A stretch of 64,000 nucleotides of DNA from Ornithomonoglobus_A sp045649025 (GCA_045649025.1 JAZRPB010000036.1:40641-104640); one strand, 5' to 3'. Positions 17,808-26,398 are shown, counted from the stretch's first letter. The notes: a model not told the origin generated them from the sequence alone. Numbers and translations are program-made.

Positions 17808-18128
17808 ATGTCAATAGAAATGAGAATAAGAAGAAATAAAAGAAAGCAAATGCTAAAGCGTCGCCGCAGATTTATTGGAATGGTATTATGTATGGTTGTT
17901 ATACTAACAACAGCTATGGCAATGATAGGTATACCGTCCACATCTGCAAATGATGGTACATATCAGAGAGTGACTGTTATGAGTGGTGATTCACTTTGGA
18001 GTATAGTAAGTAAAGTATGTTCTGATGATGTAAACATAAGAAAAGTGGTTGATGAGGTTAAGGAAATAAATAATCTTAATTCCTCTTGTATAACGGTTGG
18101 AGATAGTCTGCTAATACCAATATATTAA
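17808..18128 (+). CDS. LysM membrane protein resembling the SOS division inhibitor YneA
   Basis: 106 residues: a basic N-terminus (RIRRNKRKQMLKRRRRF), one TM segment (about 25-45, IGMVLCMVVILTTAMAMIGI) and a LysM domain (YQRVTVMSGDSLWSIVSKV ... VGDSLLIPIY). This layout and length match YneA of Bacillus. Start at 17808 is chosen because GGGAG is 9 bases upstream; a longer frame from 17715 would run through the promoter. The CGAAC motifs upstream support damage-inducible control. No lexA lies nearby, so YneA function is an inference; a generic LysM wall protein is the alternative. Confidence 0.75.
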   Translation: MSIEMRIRRNKRKQMLKRRRRFIGMVLCMVVILTTAMAMIGIPSTSANDGTYQRVTVMSGDSLWSIVSKVCSDDVNIRKVVDEVKEINNLNSSCITVGDSLLIPIY

Positions 18129-18180
18129 TGAAATTCTTTATGATGTAGGGTATATTTTGCAAGAACAACCACACTTTTTA

Positions 18181-18496
18181 GGGGATAGAGAAAAAAGATG
18201 CAGAATGAACAAACCGAACTAAAAACCAAAGCTATTGCTATGGTTTTTAGGTTACCCGAAGGCGTACAATTGGTACGTTGAGGTCAACAAATTGCAACGC
18301 AATTTGTAGCGACAAAACCGTAGGTTTTGAGAGCGTCGCAGGAGTGAGGTTTGTTTATAGCAAAAACGCACTTTATAAAAAGAAAACACGCAGAAAATGC
18401 GTGTTTTCGTCATTTTGTGTTCAAAATACAAATTATCGTCAATTAAATTTGTATTTATACTCACGTTTTTGTGGTCTGCGCTTTTTTAGCATCCCC
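18181..18496. repeat. Interspersed structured element, copy 1 (316 bp)
   Basis: Ends GGGGAT...ATCCCC are complementary and extend into an imperfect terminal inverted repeat (left GGGGATAGAGAAAAAAGATG, right, inverted, GGGGATGCTAAAAAAGCGCA). Inside are AACAAACC/GGTTTGTT, a stem AAAAACCA/TGGTTTTT, AGGTTACCCGAA, CGTAC/GTACG, ACAAATTGC/GCAATTTGT, AAAACC/GGTTTT, and CAAAAACG/CGTTTTTG. Its central 110 bp are nearly identical to copy 3. It occupies the convergent gap between the YneA-like gene and the SDR gene, ending 8 bp from the SDR stop. It explains the 18129-18504 gene-free stretch. Confidence 0.85.
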
Positions 18497-18504
18497 TTTT
18501 TCAA

Positions 18505-19305
18505 TTACGGTTGTTTGCCGATGTATGCCAAAATACCGCCGTCAACGTAAAGAACGTGTCCGTTAACAAAGTTTGATGCATCAGATGCCAAAAATACTGC
18601 AGGGCCCATAAGGTCTTCAGGATTTCCCCATCTTGCAGCAGGAGTTTTTGAAATAATAAATTGGTCGAACGGATGTCTTGAGCCATCTGCTTGTCTTTCT
18701 CTTAAAGGAGCAGTTTGAGGTGTTGCAATATAACCAGGGCCTATGCCGTTACATTGGATATTAGCTTCACCATACTCTGAACAGATGTTTCTTGTAAGCA
18801 TCTTTAAGCCGCCCTTTGCAGCTGCGTATGCAGAAACAGTTTCACGGCCAAGCTCCGACATCATTGAACAGATGTTTATAATTTTGCCGTGTCCCTTTTT
18901 AATCATTGAAGGTATAACTGCCTTCGACACAATAAACGGAGCATTAAGGTCAACATCAATAACCTGTCTGAATTCTTCTGCACTCATTTCGCACATTGGA
19001 ATTCTCTTAATTATGCCTGCGTTATTAACCAAAATATCAACAACGCCAACCTCTGCCTCTATCTTTGCAACCATTTCATTTACTGCTTTTTCGTCTGTAA
19101 CGTCGCAAACGTAGCCTTTTGCATCAATGCCGTCTGCTGCATATGAAGCAAGACCCTTGTCTACAAATTCCTGCTTTATGTCGCAGAATACTACCTTTGC
19201 ACCTGCTGCTGCATATGCTGATGCAATTGCATAGCCTATACCATATGACGCACCTGTTACAAGTGCAACCTTGCCTTCAAGGCTGAAATCTTTTAAAATA
19301 TCCAT
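18505..19305 (-). CDS. SDR-family oxidoreductase, gluconate 5-dehydrogenase-like
   Basis: Classical short-chain dehydrogenase: TGASYGIGYAIA nucleotide loop, NNAGI, catalytic Ser in NICSMMSELG and YAAAK. The C-terminal portion (IATPQTAPLRERQADGSRHP, YVDGGILAYIGKQP) matches gluconate 5-dehydrogenases (IdnO/Gno), which reduce 5-ketogluconate. 266 aa. Start preceded by AAGGAGG. Probably cotranscribed after the VOC gene (33-bp gap). Related SDRs acting on 2-deoxygluconate or uronates are an alternative. Confidence 0.85.
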   Translation of the reverse strand: MDILKDFSLEGKVALVTGASYGIGYAIASAYAAAGAKVVFCDIKQEFVDKGLASYAADGIDAKGYVCDVTDEKAVNEMVAKIEAEVGVVDILVNNAGIIKRIPMCEMSAEEFRQVIDVDLNAPFIVSKAVIPSMIKKGHGKIINICSMMSELGRETVSAYAAAKGGLKMLTRNICSEYGEANIQCNGIGPGYIATPQTAPLRERQADGSRHPFDQFIISKTPAARWGNPEDLMGPAVFLASDASNFVNGHVLYVDGGILAYIGKQP

Positions 19306-19337
19306 TTTAAAATCCTCCTTATGTATATAAAAAAATA

Positions 19338-19727
19338 TTAAACTAATGGTGTTGGTCGGTATATAAGATGCATAAAGTTGCCTTCTATATCCTTAAACCA
19401 ATATGTTTTTAAGCCCTTTGCGTTTTCGCTTACGTTGTGCACTTCTTCCACCTTGTCATCTGCCTTTAAAACAGCAACAATTTCGTTGAAGCTCTTCTCA
19501 TCTACTGCAAGTGCAATGTGGCGTATACCTGCCGAGCGTTCAACATCCTCGGATCTTTCTGCCTCGGCACTCACAAACTCTATCATACTGCCGTCCGCAA
19601 AAGCTATAAAGTATGTGCCCTTGCCATTATCATAAACAACCTTGCCGCCAAAAACCTTAAGATACCAGTCCTTTAGTGCGGCAGTGTCTTTTGATACAAT
19701 ACCAATATGTTCTATTCCCTGAACCAT
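19338..19727 (-). CDS. VOC-superfamily (glyoxalase-like) protein
   Basis: Two beta-alpha-beta-beta-beta modules: VQGIEHIGIVSKDTAALKDWY ... SMIEFVSAE and GIRHIALAVDE ... WFKDIEGNFMHLIYRP, giving the H/E metal-ligand pattern of glyoxalase/bleomycin-resistance folds. 129 aa. The frame extends to 19781, but AAGGAG nine bases before the ATG at 19727 sets the start. Adjacent to the SDR gene, so a role in sugar-acid metabolism is possible; no specific reaction can be named. Confidence 0.85.
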   Translation of the reverse strand: MVQGIEHIGIVSKDTAALKDWYLKVFGGKVVYDNGKGTYFIAFADGSMIEFVSAEAERSEDVERSAGIRHIALAVDEKSFNEIVAVLKADDKVEEVHNVSENAKGLKTYWFKDIEGNFMHLIYRPTPLV

Positions 19728-19798
19728 AGTAAATTCTCCTTTCCAATATAAAATATTATTTAAATTATATAAACACTTCAATATTTATATGCTCAACA

Positions 19799-19930
19799 AT
19801 CAATTCTACCAGGAAGTGAAAATCTTTGCTTGCAAGGAGATTTTCACGACGCCGTCAATTGACGTGGTGGTCGCAAGACCACAGAAAGCCGATAGGCTTT
19901 CATAAATTTTGTAAAGCAAAATTTAACATA
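19799..19930 (-). repeat. Structured hairpin-chain element, copy B
   Basis: Read on the minus strand: TAAATTTTG/CAAAATTTA, GAAAGCC-TATC-GGCTTTC, GTGGTC-TTGC-GACCAC, the linker AATTGACGGCGTCG, GTGAAAATCT.../...AGATTTTCAC around TTGC-AA-GCAA, then TTCCTGGTAGAATT. Same order of parts as copy A at 11084-11245. Paired bases differ together: C-G versus G-C in the GTG-TC stem, and two pairs in the last stem. It lies in the divergent gap 19728-20089, where it takes up over a third of the space; I see no other clear feature there. Confidence 0.75.
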
Positions 19931-20089
19931 CATTAATTATAGCACACATATAAAATGTTTTCAAGAGTAAAAAAGATTTTATATATAATTTTTCGTAAAA
20001 TGTTGAAAAAGCAGATAATCTGTGGTATATTATTTAGTAGGATTAAAAAGATAACATCATAAGACAAAACAATAGGAGGATAAAAAGTT

Positions 20090-21019
20090 ATGATAGTAGA
20101 TGCAATAATACAGGTTATTATTCTGGTATTGGGCTTTGTTTTACTTGTAAAGGGTGCAGATATGTTTGTGGACGGAGCCGCATCTGTTGCAGCAAAGTTT
20201 GGTATACCGCAACTTATTATAGGCTTAACGGTGGTAGCTATGGGCACAAGTGCACCCGAGGCGGCAGTTAGTATTTCGGGAGCGTATGCAGGAAATGCCG
20301 ATATTACAATAGGTAATATTTTAGGCAGTAACATTCTAAACATTTTAATTATACTTGGTGTTTCTGCACTAATAACAACACTTCCCGTTGCAAAATCCAC
20401 AATAACAATAGAAATTCCGATTGTGGCAGCGTCAACACTGTTATTAATGCTTTTGGGCAGAGATGGGGTTATAAACTTCTGGGACGGAGTGATAATTTTT
20501 GCTTGCTTTATTGGTTTTATTATATATACAATTATAAGTGCAAAAAGAAGTAACGAGAGTGCAGAGGAAATAAAGCTTATGAGCATTCCAAAATCGCTTG
20601 TGTTTATTGTTTTGGGACTTGCTATGATAATTTTTGGCAGTCAGCTTACGGTTAAATCGGCAAGTGCACTTGCACAAATGATTGGCTTGAGTGAAAGATT
20701 TATTGGTCTTACCGTGGTGGCGTTGGGAACATCGTTGCCTGAATTGTTCACATCTGTTGCAGCGGCAAGAAAAGGAAATGCCGACCTTGCAATAGGTAAT
20801 ATTGTTGGAAGTAATATCTTTAATTTGTTGTTTGTTATTGGTGTTTCGGGCTTGATTGTGAACGTTCCGTTTGTGAGTGCATTTTCATTTGATGCTTTAA
20901 TAAGCCTTGTGGCAGCAGTGTTGTTATTCCTCTTATGCATTAGAAAAAAACAACTTTCAAGAGTGAGCGGAATAATAATGCTTGTGGCGTATATAGCATA
21001 CTTTTTATATATTGTATAA
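20090..21019 (+). CDS. Calcium/sodium (cation) antiporter, CaCA family
   Basis: Ten-helix exchanger with two inverted alpha repeats. Repeat 1 has GLTVVAMGTSAPEAAVSI and GNILGSNILNI; repeat 2 has GLTVVALGTSLPELFTSV and GNIVGSNIFNL. The acidic residues in GTSxPE bind the cation. 309 aa, YrbG/CaxA-like. AGGAGGATAAAAAGTT precedes the ATG. Ca2+ efflux in exchange for Na+ or H+ is the family role; ion specificity is not certain. The structured element copy 4 starts 3 bases after its stop. Confidence 0.92.
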   Translation: MIVDAIIQVIILVLGFVLLVKGADMFVDGAASVAAKFGIPQLIIGLTVVAMGTSAPEAAVSISGAYAGNADITIGNILGSNILNILIILGVSALITTLPVAKSTITIEIPIVAASTLLLMLLGRDGVINFWDGVIIFACFIGFIIYTIISAKRSNESAEEIKLMSIPKSLVFIVLGLAMIIFGSQLTVKSASALAQMIGLSERFIGLTVVALGTSLPELFTSVAAARKGNADLAIGNIVGSNIFNLLFVIGVSGLIVNVPFVSAFSFDALISLVAAVLLFLLCIRKKQLSRVSGIIMLVAYIAYFLYIV

Positions 21020-21022
21020 AAA

Positions 21023-21111
21023 GGGGATGTAAAAAAAGCGCAGACCGTAAAAAGTCAGTAAATACATCAAATACAAATTGATTGTTTATTCTGCATCTTT
21101 TTTTCTATCCC
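21023..21111. repeat. Interspersed structured element, copy 4 (short, 89 bp)
   Basis: Inverted orientation. Keeps both ends, GGGGATGTAAAAAAAGCGCA on the left and the GATGCAGAATAAACAA block (inverted) on the right, but lacks the branched interior. The terminal stem AAAAAAAGCGCAGA/TCTGCATCTTTTTTT would act as a bidirectional terminator between the antiporter gene (+) and tRNA-Met (-). A second solitary end, GGGGATGTAAAAAAG, lies at 21120-21134. Confidence 0.8.
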
Positions 21112-21131
21112 TTAAAAAAGGGGATGTAAAA

Positions 21132-21170
21132 AAGAGGTTGTTTAAAAACAATGTTTTTAAACAACCTCTT
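21132..21170 (-). terminator. Intrinsic terminator of tRNA-Met
   Basis: A perfect 19-bp stem (AAGAGGTTGTTTAAAAACA and its complement) with a one-base centre (effective loop larger). On the minus strand it is followed by TTTTTT, which overlaps the solitary element end GGGGATGTAAAAAAG. Confidence 0.85.
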
Positions 21171-21176
21171 TAAACA

Positions 21177-21250
21177 TAGCGGTAATCGGACTTGAACCAA
21201 TGACACTTCGGGTATGAACCGAATGCTCTAGCCAGCTGAGCTATACCGCC
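21177..21250 (-). tRNA. tRNA-Met (CAT), elongator type
   Basis: Cloverleaf read on the minus strand: acceptor GGCGGTA with TACCGCT, D arm TAGCTCAGCTGGCTAGAGC, anticodon arm TTCGG-TTCATAC-CCGAA with anticodon CAT, T arm with GGTTCAAGTCC. Discriminator A; CCA is not encoded. The 1-72 pair and the general sequence resemble elongator tRNA-Met of Bacillus rather than the initiator. A tRNA-Ile2 with modified C34 has the same anticodon and is not strictly excluded. Confidence 0.93.
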
Positions 21251-21426
21251 ACAACATTAGATATTATACATCATTATTTTCACTTTGTCAAGTGTTTTTT
21301 TTAATTTTATTTGAATGGATATAATTTTGGTGTTTGGTTGACAATCAAAAAGCAAAATGCTATAATTGACACATACAGAACACAATAATAAAAAGTATGT
21401 TATAAGAGAAGGGAATTGAGATTAAA

Positions 21427-22131
21427 ATGTTATGTAAGAATTGCGGTTATGAAATACCTAATGAAAGCATATATTGCCTCAAATGCGGATACAAGGTGGC
21501 AGAGGATGTTGCTAAATTAAATACCGAGCCTTGTGAAATCGATGAAGAAAGTGATAAATTGGTATGCGGTGAAGAAACAGATAATGAGGGATATATTGCT
21601 AACGAAGATGTGGAAAGCAATAATCAGATTATTGAAGTAAAGGATAACGAGATAGATATAATAGAAGAAACTTCTCATAATAAAAAGAAGAGAAAAAAGA
21701 TATTTCCAATACTTACTGTATTTGCAGTTACAGTGATTGCGGCAATTGCTATTACGGTTAATGTTATAGGCTCTAACAACTTAAAGGAAAATATAGTTGG
21801 CAGCTGGAGCAGTGACTCGTCTTTATCTATGTTTGGCACAAACGTTATAATAGATGAGGAGTGTATCCGTATTGATGATTTATTTTCCTCCTTCTTTACG
21901 TTCGGCAATGCATCAGGGGCAACAGAATTGAGATATAAGGTTGTTTCACCCACAAAAATAAAAGTGGGAGTTGCACAGGGCAGAGGATATTCACAGACCT
22001 TTACAGTGTATTTCAGTAATGATTTACAGAAAATGCAGATTTCACCGTCTATAACAGGCAGCGGCTCATATGATATTTTTGAAAGAAACGCACCCGATTT
22101 GGGGCTTGATGGTAATGTAGGAAGCGTATAA
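21427..22131 (+). CDS. Zinc-ribbon, single-TM membrane protein of unknown function
   Basis: N-terminal zinc ribbon MLCKNCGYEIPNESIYCLKCGYKV (Cys 3, 6, 17, 20), an acidic linker (about 25-80), a basic KKKRKK stretch and a TM helix (about 97-118), then an extracytoplasmic domain beginning NIVGSWSSDSSLSM. Such layouts are frequent in Clostridia and often carry DUF5640-like lipocalin-type domains; I cannot confirm the exact family. 234 aa. The start follows AAGGGAATTGAGATTAAA, a distant binding site. Confidence 0.8.
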   Translation: MLCKNCGYEIPNESIYCLKCGYKVAEDVAKLNTEPCEIDEESDKLVCGEETDNEGYIANEDVESNNQIIEVKDNEIDIIEETSHNKKKRKKIFPILTVFAVTVIAAIAITVNVIGSNNLKENIVGSWSSDSSLSMFGTNVIIDEECIRIDDLFSSFFTFGNASGATELRYKVVSPTKIKVGVAQGRGYSQTFTVYFSNDLQKMQISPSITGSGSYDIFERNAPDLGLDGNVGSV

Positions 22132-22133
22132 AT

Positions 22134-22173
22134 AAAAATGGTTGTAAAAACTTTGTTTTTACAACCATTTTTT
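22134..22173. terminator. Bidirectional terminator between convergent genes
   Basis: AAAAATGGTTGTAAAAAC-TTT-GTTTTTACAACCATTTTT, an 18-bp perfect stem. A-rich left and T-rich right flanks make it usable in both directions, between the zinc-ribbon gene (+) and the lipoprotein gene (-). Confidence 0.9.
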
Positions 22174-22177
22174 GATC

Positions 22178-23158
22178 TTATTCGAACACTATTGGCTCTC
22201 TTGTCGGCACAGGAGTTGCATTTTGTGGAGTCTTTGTTGGTGTTGGTGTGCGTGTTGGAGCCGTTGTAGCCATTGGTGTGGGTGATGGAGAAGGTGAAGG
22301 AGTCGGCGTTGGCGTCGGCACAGGAGTGGGCGACGGCGTAGGATCCAATTGATATATCATTTCAAGCTTCTCTTCATTTGAAAGTGTTTCCATAGATGCA
22401 ATCAGCTTCTTTGCAAGATAACTGCTGTCATCTGTTATTTTATTTGCGTAAGTGGAGGGTATACTTCCATATATAGCATTTAAAGCCTTAATTATTTCGT
22501 TATTCTCCGAAACATACATTCTTAAATCTTCAGTCATATCAGCGTTGTTTGAAATTCGTTTAACTGAAGCTTTGCATACTGCATTCTTGTTTTTGTCAAG
22601 AAATGAAAGTGCAAGCACGTTTGTGCGTGTGTAGTATTCTACTAATATGTTTATAAGTGCTTCTTGTTCATCGCCGTTTAAATAGCTTCCATAAATATCA
22701 TAGAAGTCACTAACGTCATTCGATGCTTTTTTAACATATGCATCAATATTAGGACAATCCTCAACAGATTTTAAAAGGCGATATATATTAAGGCAGAATT
22801 CCACCTCAATTTCATCAAATATTTCCCGACGTCTTGTTGTGCACATATTTATGATTTTTTTCTCGTCTCTTGTTAAATCTTTATTTTCAAGACTGTTATA
22901 TTCTTCTGTATAATTACGGAAATTTGTTTGATTGCAAGCATCAATATACATTTCACAGGCTGCAAGCTGCTGTTCGTAAACGTAGTCATCTATCTGCGAA
23001 AGTGAAGTGTAGCCAACATCCTCTCCAACCTCGGGCAAACAATTTACCACGGTAATACTTTCAAGTATGTGTGATACATCCGTGTTATCAGAACAACCCG
23101 TCAGCATAAAGGATGAAAGGATACATAGCACCAAACATAATGAAATCTTTTTTTTCAC
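22178..23158 (-). CDS. Lipoprotein with a long Thr/Pro-rich C-terminal tail
   Basis: Signal peptide MKKKISLCLVLCILSSFMLTGC ends in the lipobox LTGC, so it should be lipidated after LspA cleavage. The body (about 25-270) is helical, without a family I recognise. The C-terminus is a low-complexity run of about 45 residues dominated by PTP/PSP repeats, suited to wall spanning or glycosylation. Five bases separate it from the BY-kinase stop-start junction, so it is the third gene of that operon. Confidence 0.85.
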   Translation of the reverse strand: MKKKISLCLVLCILSSFMLTGCSDNTDVSHILESITVVNCLPEVGEDVGYTSLSQIDDYVYEQQLAACEMYIDACNQTNFRNYTEEYNSLENKDLTRDEKKIINMCTTRRREIFDEIEVEFCLNIYRLLKSVEDCPNIDAYVKKASNDVSDFYDIYGSYLNGDEQEALINILVEYYTRTNVLALSFLDKNKNAVCKASVKRISNNADMTEDLRMYVSENNEIIKALNAIYGSIPSTYANKITDDSSYLAKKLIASMETLSNEEKLEMIYQLDPTPSPTPVPTPTPTPSPSPSPTPMATTAPTRTPTPTKTPQNATPVPTREPIVFE

Positions 23159-23163
23159 TGCGT

Positions 23164-24201
23164 TTACTCCTTTTGTTCGTTTTCGTCGCTTGCGGTTTGT
23201 GTATTTCTATCGTCTGCAATGTTTTCGTGATTATGTAATGATTCCGTATATGCCTTGTTCTTTGAAGGTTTTTCGCCATAGCTGTAATGATAAGCATATT
23301 GAGAACTATAAGCCATATCGTAGCCACGATTATAATTATAACGTGAATAATAGTTTTTATATGCAGAACGTCCATAACGTCCAAATCTAGAACCGTAGGA
23401 CTTGCCGTATGAGCTATATCCCATACTTGTAAGGTCGACATCATTAATAAAGAAGCCAAGAATTTTAACCTTTGCAAGCTTTAGCAGATTTATTGAGTGG
23501 CTTACACTTTCGTGGTTTGTAACACCCTCACGCACAATCATAATAGCACCAGATGAGAATTTTGAAATTGCAGCTGCATCGGTAACCAATGATACAGGGG
23601 GTGTATCTATAAATATGTAATCATACTGATTTTTTAATTCCACTAACAAATTCTGCATAGCTTCAGAACCAAGCAACTCTGCAGGGTTTGGCGGAATTGC
23701 ACCCGATGTAAGAAGGTCTAAACCATCACGTACATTTCTAAATACCACTTCATCGAATGTTTTTTGTTTAGATAAAACTGTTGAAAGACCGTTGTCTTTA
23801 ACAAGTCCCATATATTGATGAACTCTTGGTTTTCTTAAATCGCCGTCAATCATCAACACTCTTGCACCTGTTTGTGAAAAGGTTATTGCAAGATTAAGTG
23901 AAGATGTTGTTTTACCCTCACTTGTGTTAGAGCTTGTAATTATAATTATTTTACAATCTTTGTTATCTGTACCAGAAACTGCAAAAATTATATTTGTTCT
24001 TGCAGTTTTATATGCTTCTCTGATAATGAATGGTGTTTTCTTGTTAAGTATTGCCATCTGATTTCTTTTGAGTGAATACTGTTTCCACTCCTGACGGGTC
24101 ATTTTTTTGCCCAAAACACCATTTTTCTTTACACTCTGCGGGGTTTTTGCATTTTGAGGAGTGCTTGTATTTTTATTTGTTTCGTTTATTTTCTCCGACA
24201 C
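23164..24201 (-). CDS. CpsD/CapB-family bacterial tyrosine kinase
   Basis: BY-kinase ATPase domain: Walker A SNTSEGKTTSS, Walker A' VLMIDGDLRKPR and Walker B YIFIDTPPV. An unusually long C-terminal tail (about residues 250-325) is rich in Tyr, Ser, Gly and Arg (SMGYSSYGKSYGSRFGRYG and on), many more tyrosines than a standard autophosphorylation cluster. It follows the Wzz-like activator gene (20-bp gap). Such pairs control polysaccharide export; no glycosyltransferase is near. Confidence 0.92.
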   Translation of the reverse strand: MSEKINETNKNTSTPQNAKTPQSVKKNGVLGKKMTRQEWKQYSLKRNQMAILNKKTPFIIREAYKTARTNIIFAVSGTDNKDCKIIIITSSNTSEGKTTSSLNLAITFSQTGARVLMIDGDLRKPRVHQYMGLVKDNGLSTVLSKQKTFDEVVFRNVRDGLDLLTSGAIPPNPAELLGSEAMQNLLVELKNQYDYIFIDTPPVSLVTDAAAISKFSSGAIMIVREGVTNHESVSHSINLLKLAKVKILGFFINDVDLTSMGYSSYGKSYGSRFGRYGRSAYKNYYSRYNYNRGYDMAYSSQYAYHYSYGEKPSKNKAYTESLHNHENIADDRNTQTASDENEQKE

Positions 24202-24221
24202 TGCTAATCACTCCTATCTCT

Positions 24222-24980
24222 TTATAATTCCAATATATTCGGTATTTCGCCCAAAACAGGCAATCCGTATCTTGTTGTAAGCTCTTTTGAATTTTTAACT
24301 CTTGTATCGAAAATATTTATTACAAAAACAATAAATGCCGCTAAAACAATGCCTGCCATAAAGCCTATAATACCGTTTCTGAATGCGTGAGTGCTTTGTG
24401 TACTTGTAGCCTCCACAGGATATTCAATAGCCTTTACAGAACCGCCTTCAAAAATCTGTTGTATTTTTGCAGGGGCATTTCGCATAATGCTCTTTGCTAT
24501 CACATATGCGTCGTGTGAGTCGGTTGCTATAACTGATACATCTATAATATTTGTATCGGTAAGTGCTGAATATGAAATCATATTAGTTAATGAATTAATA
24601 CTGTATTTGTTTTCTATATCGTCTGAAATATTTTCCATAAACGGACCGCTGCTTAAAACATTAATATATGTGGGAAGTAGGTCGGCAGCGTTTTTAAGTC
24701 CAACAGCGTTTACGTCTTCGCTTGTTTGTTCTCGTATTGTGTTTATGTACAATCTACATTCCGACTTGTATTCGGGTATTGAGGTTATTTTTGTGTAGGC
24801 ATAAGTGCCTCCGCCCACAACAATGCCCATAACAACAAGAAGCCACCAGAATGCAAGCATCATATTTATAATATCTATTACCGAAAGCTGACTTTCGGGA
24901 GCTTCGTTTTGGGGAGCGTTTACATCTTCAGATGATGTGTTTTTGGGATTTTGTAAAAATTCGTTCATAATAGTATACAT
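24222..24980 (-). CDS. Wzz/CapA-type chain-length determinant and BY-kinase activator
   Basis: Two TM helices bracket an extracytoplasmic domain: TM1 WLLVVMGIVVGGGTYAY (about 45-65) and TM2 GIIGFMAGIVLAAFIVFVIN (about 208-228), the latter followed by FDTRVKNSKELTTRYGLPVLGEIP, the typical cytoplasmic tail that contacts the kinase. 252 aa. ATG at 24980 has AAAGG only 2 bases away; the ATG at 24968 is an alternative start. First gene of the three-gene minus-strand operon. Confidence 0.9.
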   Translation of the reverse strand: MYTIMNEFLQNPKNTSSEDVNAPQNEAPESQLSVIDIINMMLAFWWLLVVMGIVVGGGTYAYTKITSIPEYKSECRLYINTIREQTSEDVNAVGLKNAADLLPTYINVLSSGPFMENISDDIENKYSINSLTNMISYSALTDTNIIDVSVIATDSHDAYVIAKSIMRNAPAKIQQIFEGGSVKAIEYPVEATSTQSTHAFRNGIIGFMAGIVLAAFIVFVINIFDTRVKNSKELTTRYGLPVLGEIPNILEL

Positions 24981-24989
24981 AACCTTTCT

Positions 24990-25029
24990 GTTCGCAGATG
25001 TATTAAATGTCTATACGTATTTTGCGAAC
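24990..25029. promoter_or_regulatory. Inverted repeat upstream of the Wzz/BY-kinase operon
   Basis: GTTCGCA (24990-24996) and TGCGAAC (25023-25029), 26 bp apart, just before the first gene. Could be an operator for a regulator spanning about three helical turns. The rest of the gap 25030-25210 is AT-rich and shows nothing else. Confidence 0.35.
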
Positions 25030-25210
25030 CTTTAACGTATGGACCAATATATAAACATTGCATTTATTTGCAATATAAAATAACATACATACTTATTAAA
25101 CATTATAACACAGTCGATTTTAAATGTCAATTAATTTAGGATGAAATTTTATGTTATTTATGGTATTTTTAGATTGGTTAAGTAAAAATACACAAAATTA
25201 TGTATATGTA

Positions 25211-25239
25211 TTGAAAAAAAAGAAAAAATCAAGTATAAT
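25211..25239 (+). promoter_or_regulatory. Sigma-A promoter of the mltG operon
   Basis: TTGAAA (25211-25216), a 17-bp spacer and TATAAT (25234-25239), 54 bp ahead of the mltG start. Confidence 0.75.
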
Positions 25240-25292
25240 ATATAATGGTAATATATAGTTAACTTAAGAATTGATATAAAAAGGAGATACAT

Positions 25293-26387
25293 ATGAACTC
25301 AATAACAATACAGGAACATAATTCTAAAAAAGGAAAAATTATTGCTATTGTTGTTGTTATATTAATTATAGCAATATTGGTTGGAGCGCTTATAGGCAGA
25401 ACCGACAGCAAAGGTATAAAAATAGACACACAGGTGGAGCAGGTGCTTATAGAAGACGGACAAAGCTCTTTTGATGTGGCAAAAATGCTTAAAGAAAAGG
25501 GTATAATAAAATATCCGTATATGTTTGTGTCACAATCTGTTATGGGAGGCTATCACGGTAACTTTCAGGGTGGAATACTATCGGTAGAAAATGGAATGTC
25601 GTATAAGGAAATTCTTGATATGCTCATAGTTCCTTCCAGAAATACCATAAAGGTGGTTGTGGCACCTGGCGAGGAAATGAAAGAGATTTCTAAAAAGCTA
25701 AATGATTTAGGGCTTGTTCCGTGGCAGGATTTTTACGGTGCCTTAAGCTCAAAGGATCCATACATCAGTTACTCGTTTGTTGGCAATATACCTGCACGTG
25801 ATAATTTATTTGAGGGATATTTATATCCTGCAACGTATGAAATTTCAAAGGAAATGACGTCATATAACGTGGGTGAGCTTATGTTAGACACCTTTAACAA
25901 GCAGTTTAGCAATGAATACTACAATAAAGCACAGGAGATGGGCTTAACAACAGATGAGCTTATAATTTTAGCGTCAATTGTTGAAAGAGAGGCACCATCG
26001 GGTGCAGACCTTCAAAGAATAGCAAATGTGTATTTTAACAGATACAAGGCGGGTTTTTGTCTTGAATCATTAGGCTCAATACAGTATATGATAGGTGAAA
26101 GAAAGCCTGTTTTATCAACGGTTGAAATTAATATTGAGTCGCCGTACAACACCTTTGTGCATCAGGGCTTGCCTGTGGGAGCAATTTGCTCACCAAGTAA
26201 GGAAGCCATTGAGGCAGTGCTTAACTATTCACCAAGCGATGAGTACTATTATGCATTAAGAGAGGATGGCACAACAATTTTTGCAACAAATTACAACGAC
26301 TTCAAAACACAGCTTGACCAAGCACCTCTTGCAATAACTGTTGATACGGACGTGTTTAAAAATCAAGACGATAAAAAACCGCAATAA
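25293..26387 (+). CDS. mltG: Endolytic murein transglycosylase MltG (YceG/YrrL)
   Basis: Cuts nascent glycan strands in the membrane-proximal wall. One N-terminal TM helix (IIAIVVVILIIAILVGALI, about 16-35), a LysM-like region, and the YceG catalytic domain with ELIILASIVEREAPSG, the glutamate in VERE being catalytic, and GSIQYMIG...ESPYNTFVHQGLPVGAICSPS. 364 aa. Followed after 11 bp by trmR, the same order as B. subtilis yrrL-yrrM-yrrN/O. Confidence 0.95.
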   Translation: MNSITIQEHNSKKGKIIAIVVVILIIAILVGALIGRTDSKGIKIDTQVEQVLIEDGQSSFDVAKMLKEKGIIKYPYMFVSQSVMGGYHGNFQGGILSVENGMSYKEILDMLIVPSRNTIKVVVAPGEEMKEISKKLNDLGLVPWQDFYGALSSKDPYISYSFVGNIPARDNLFEGYLYPATYEISKEMTSYNVGELMLDTFNKQFSNEYYNKAQEMGLTTDELIILASIVEREAPSGADLQRIANVYFNRYKAGFCLESLGSIQYMIGERKPVLSTVEINIESPYNTFVHQGLPVGAICSPSKEAIEAVLNYSPSDEYYYALREDGTTIFATNYNDFKTQLDQAPLAITVDTDVFKNQDDKKPQ

Positions 26388-26398
26388 GGAGAAATTTA

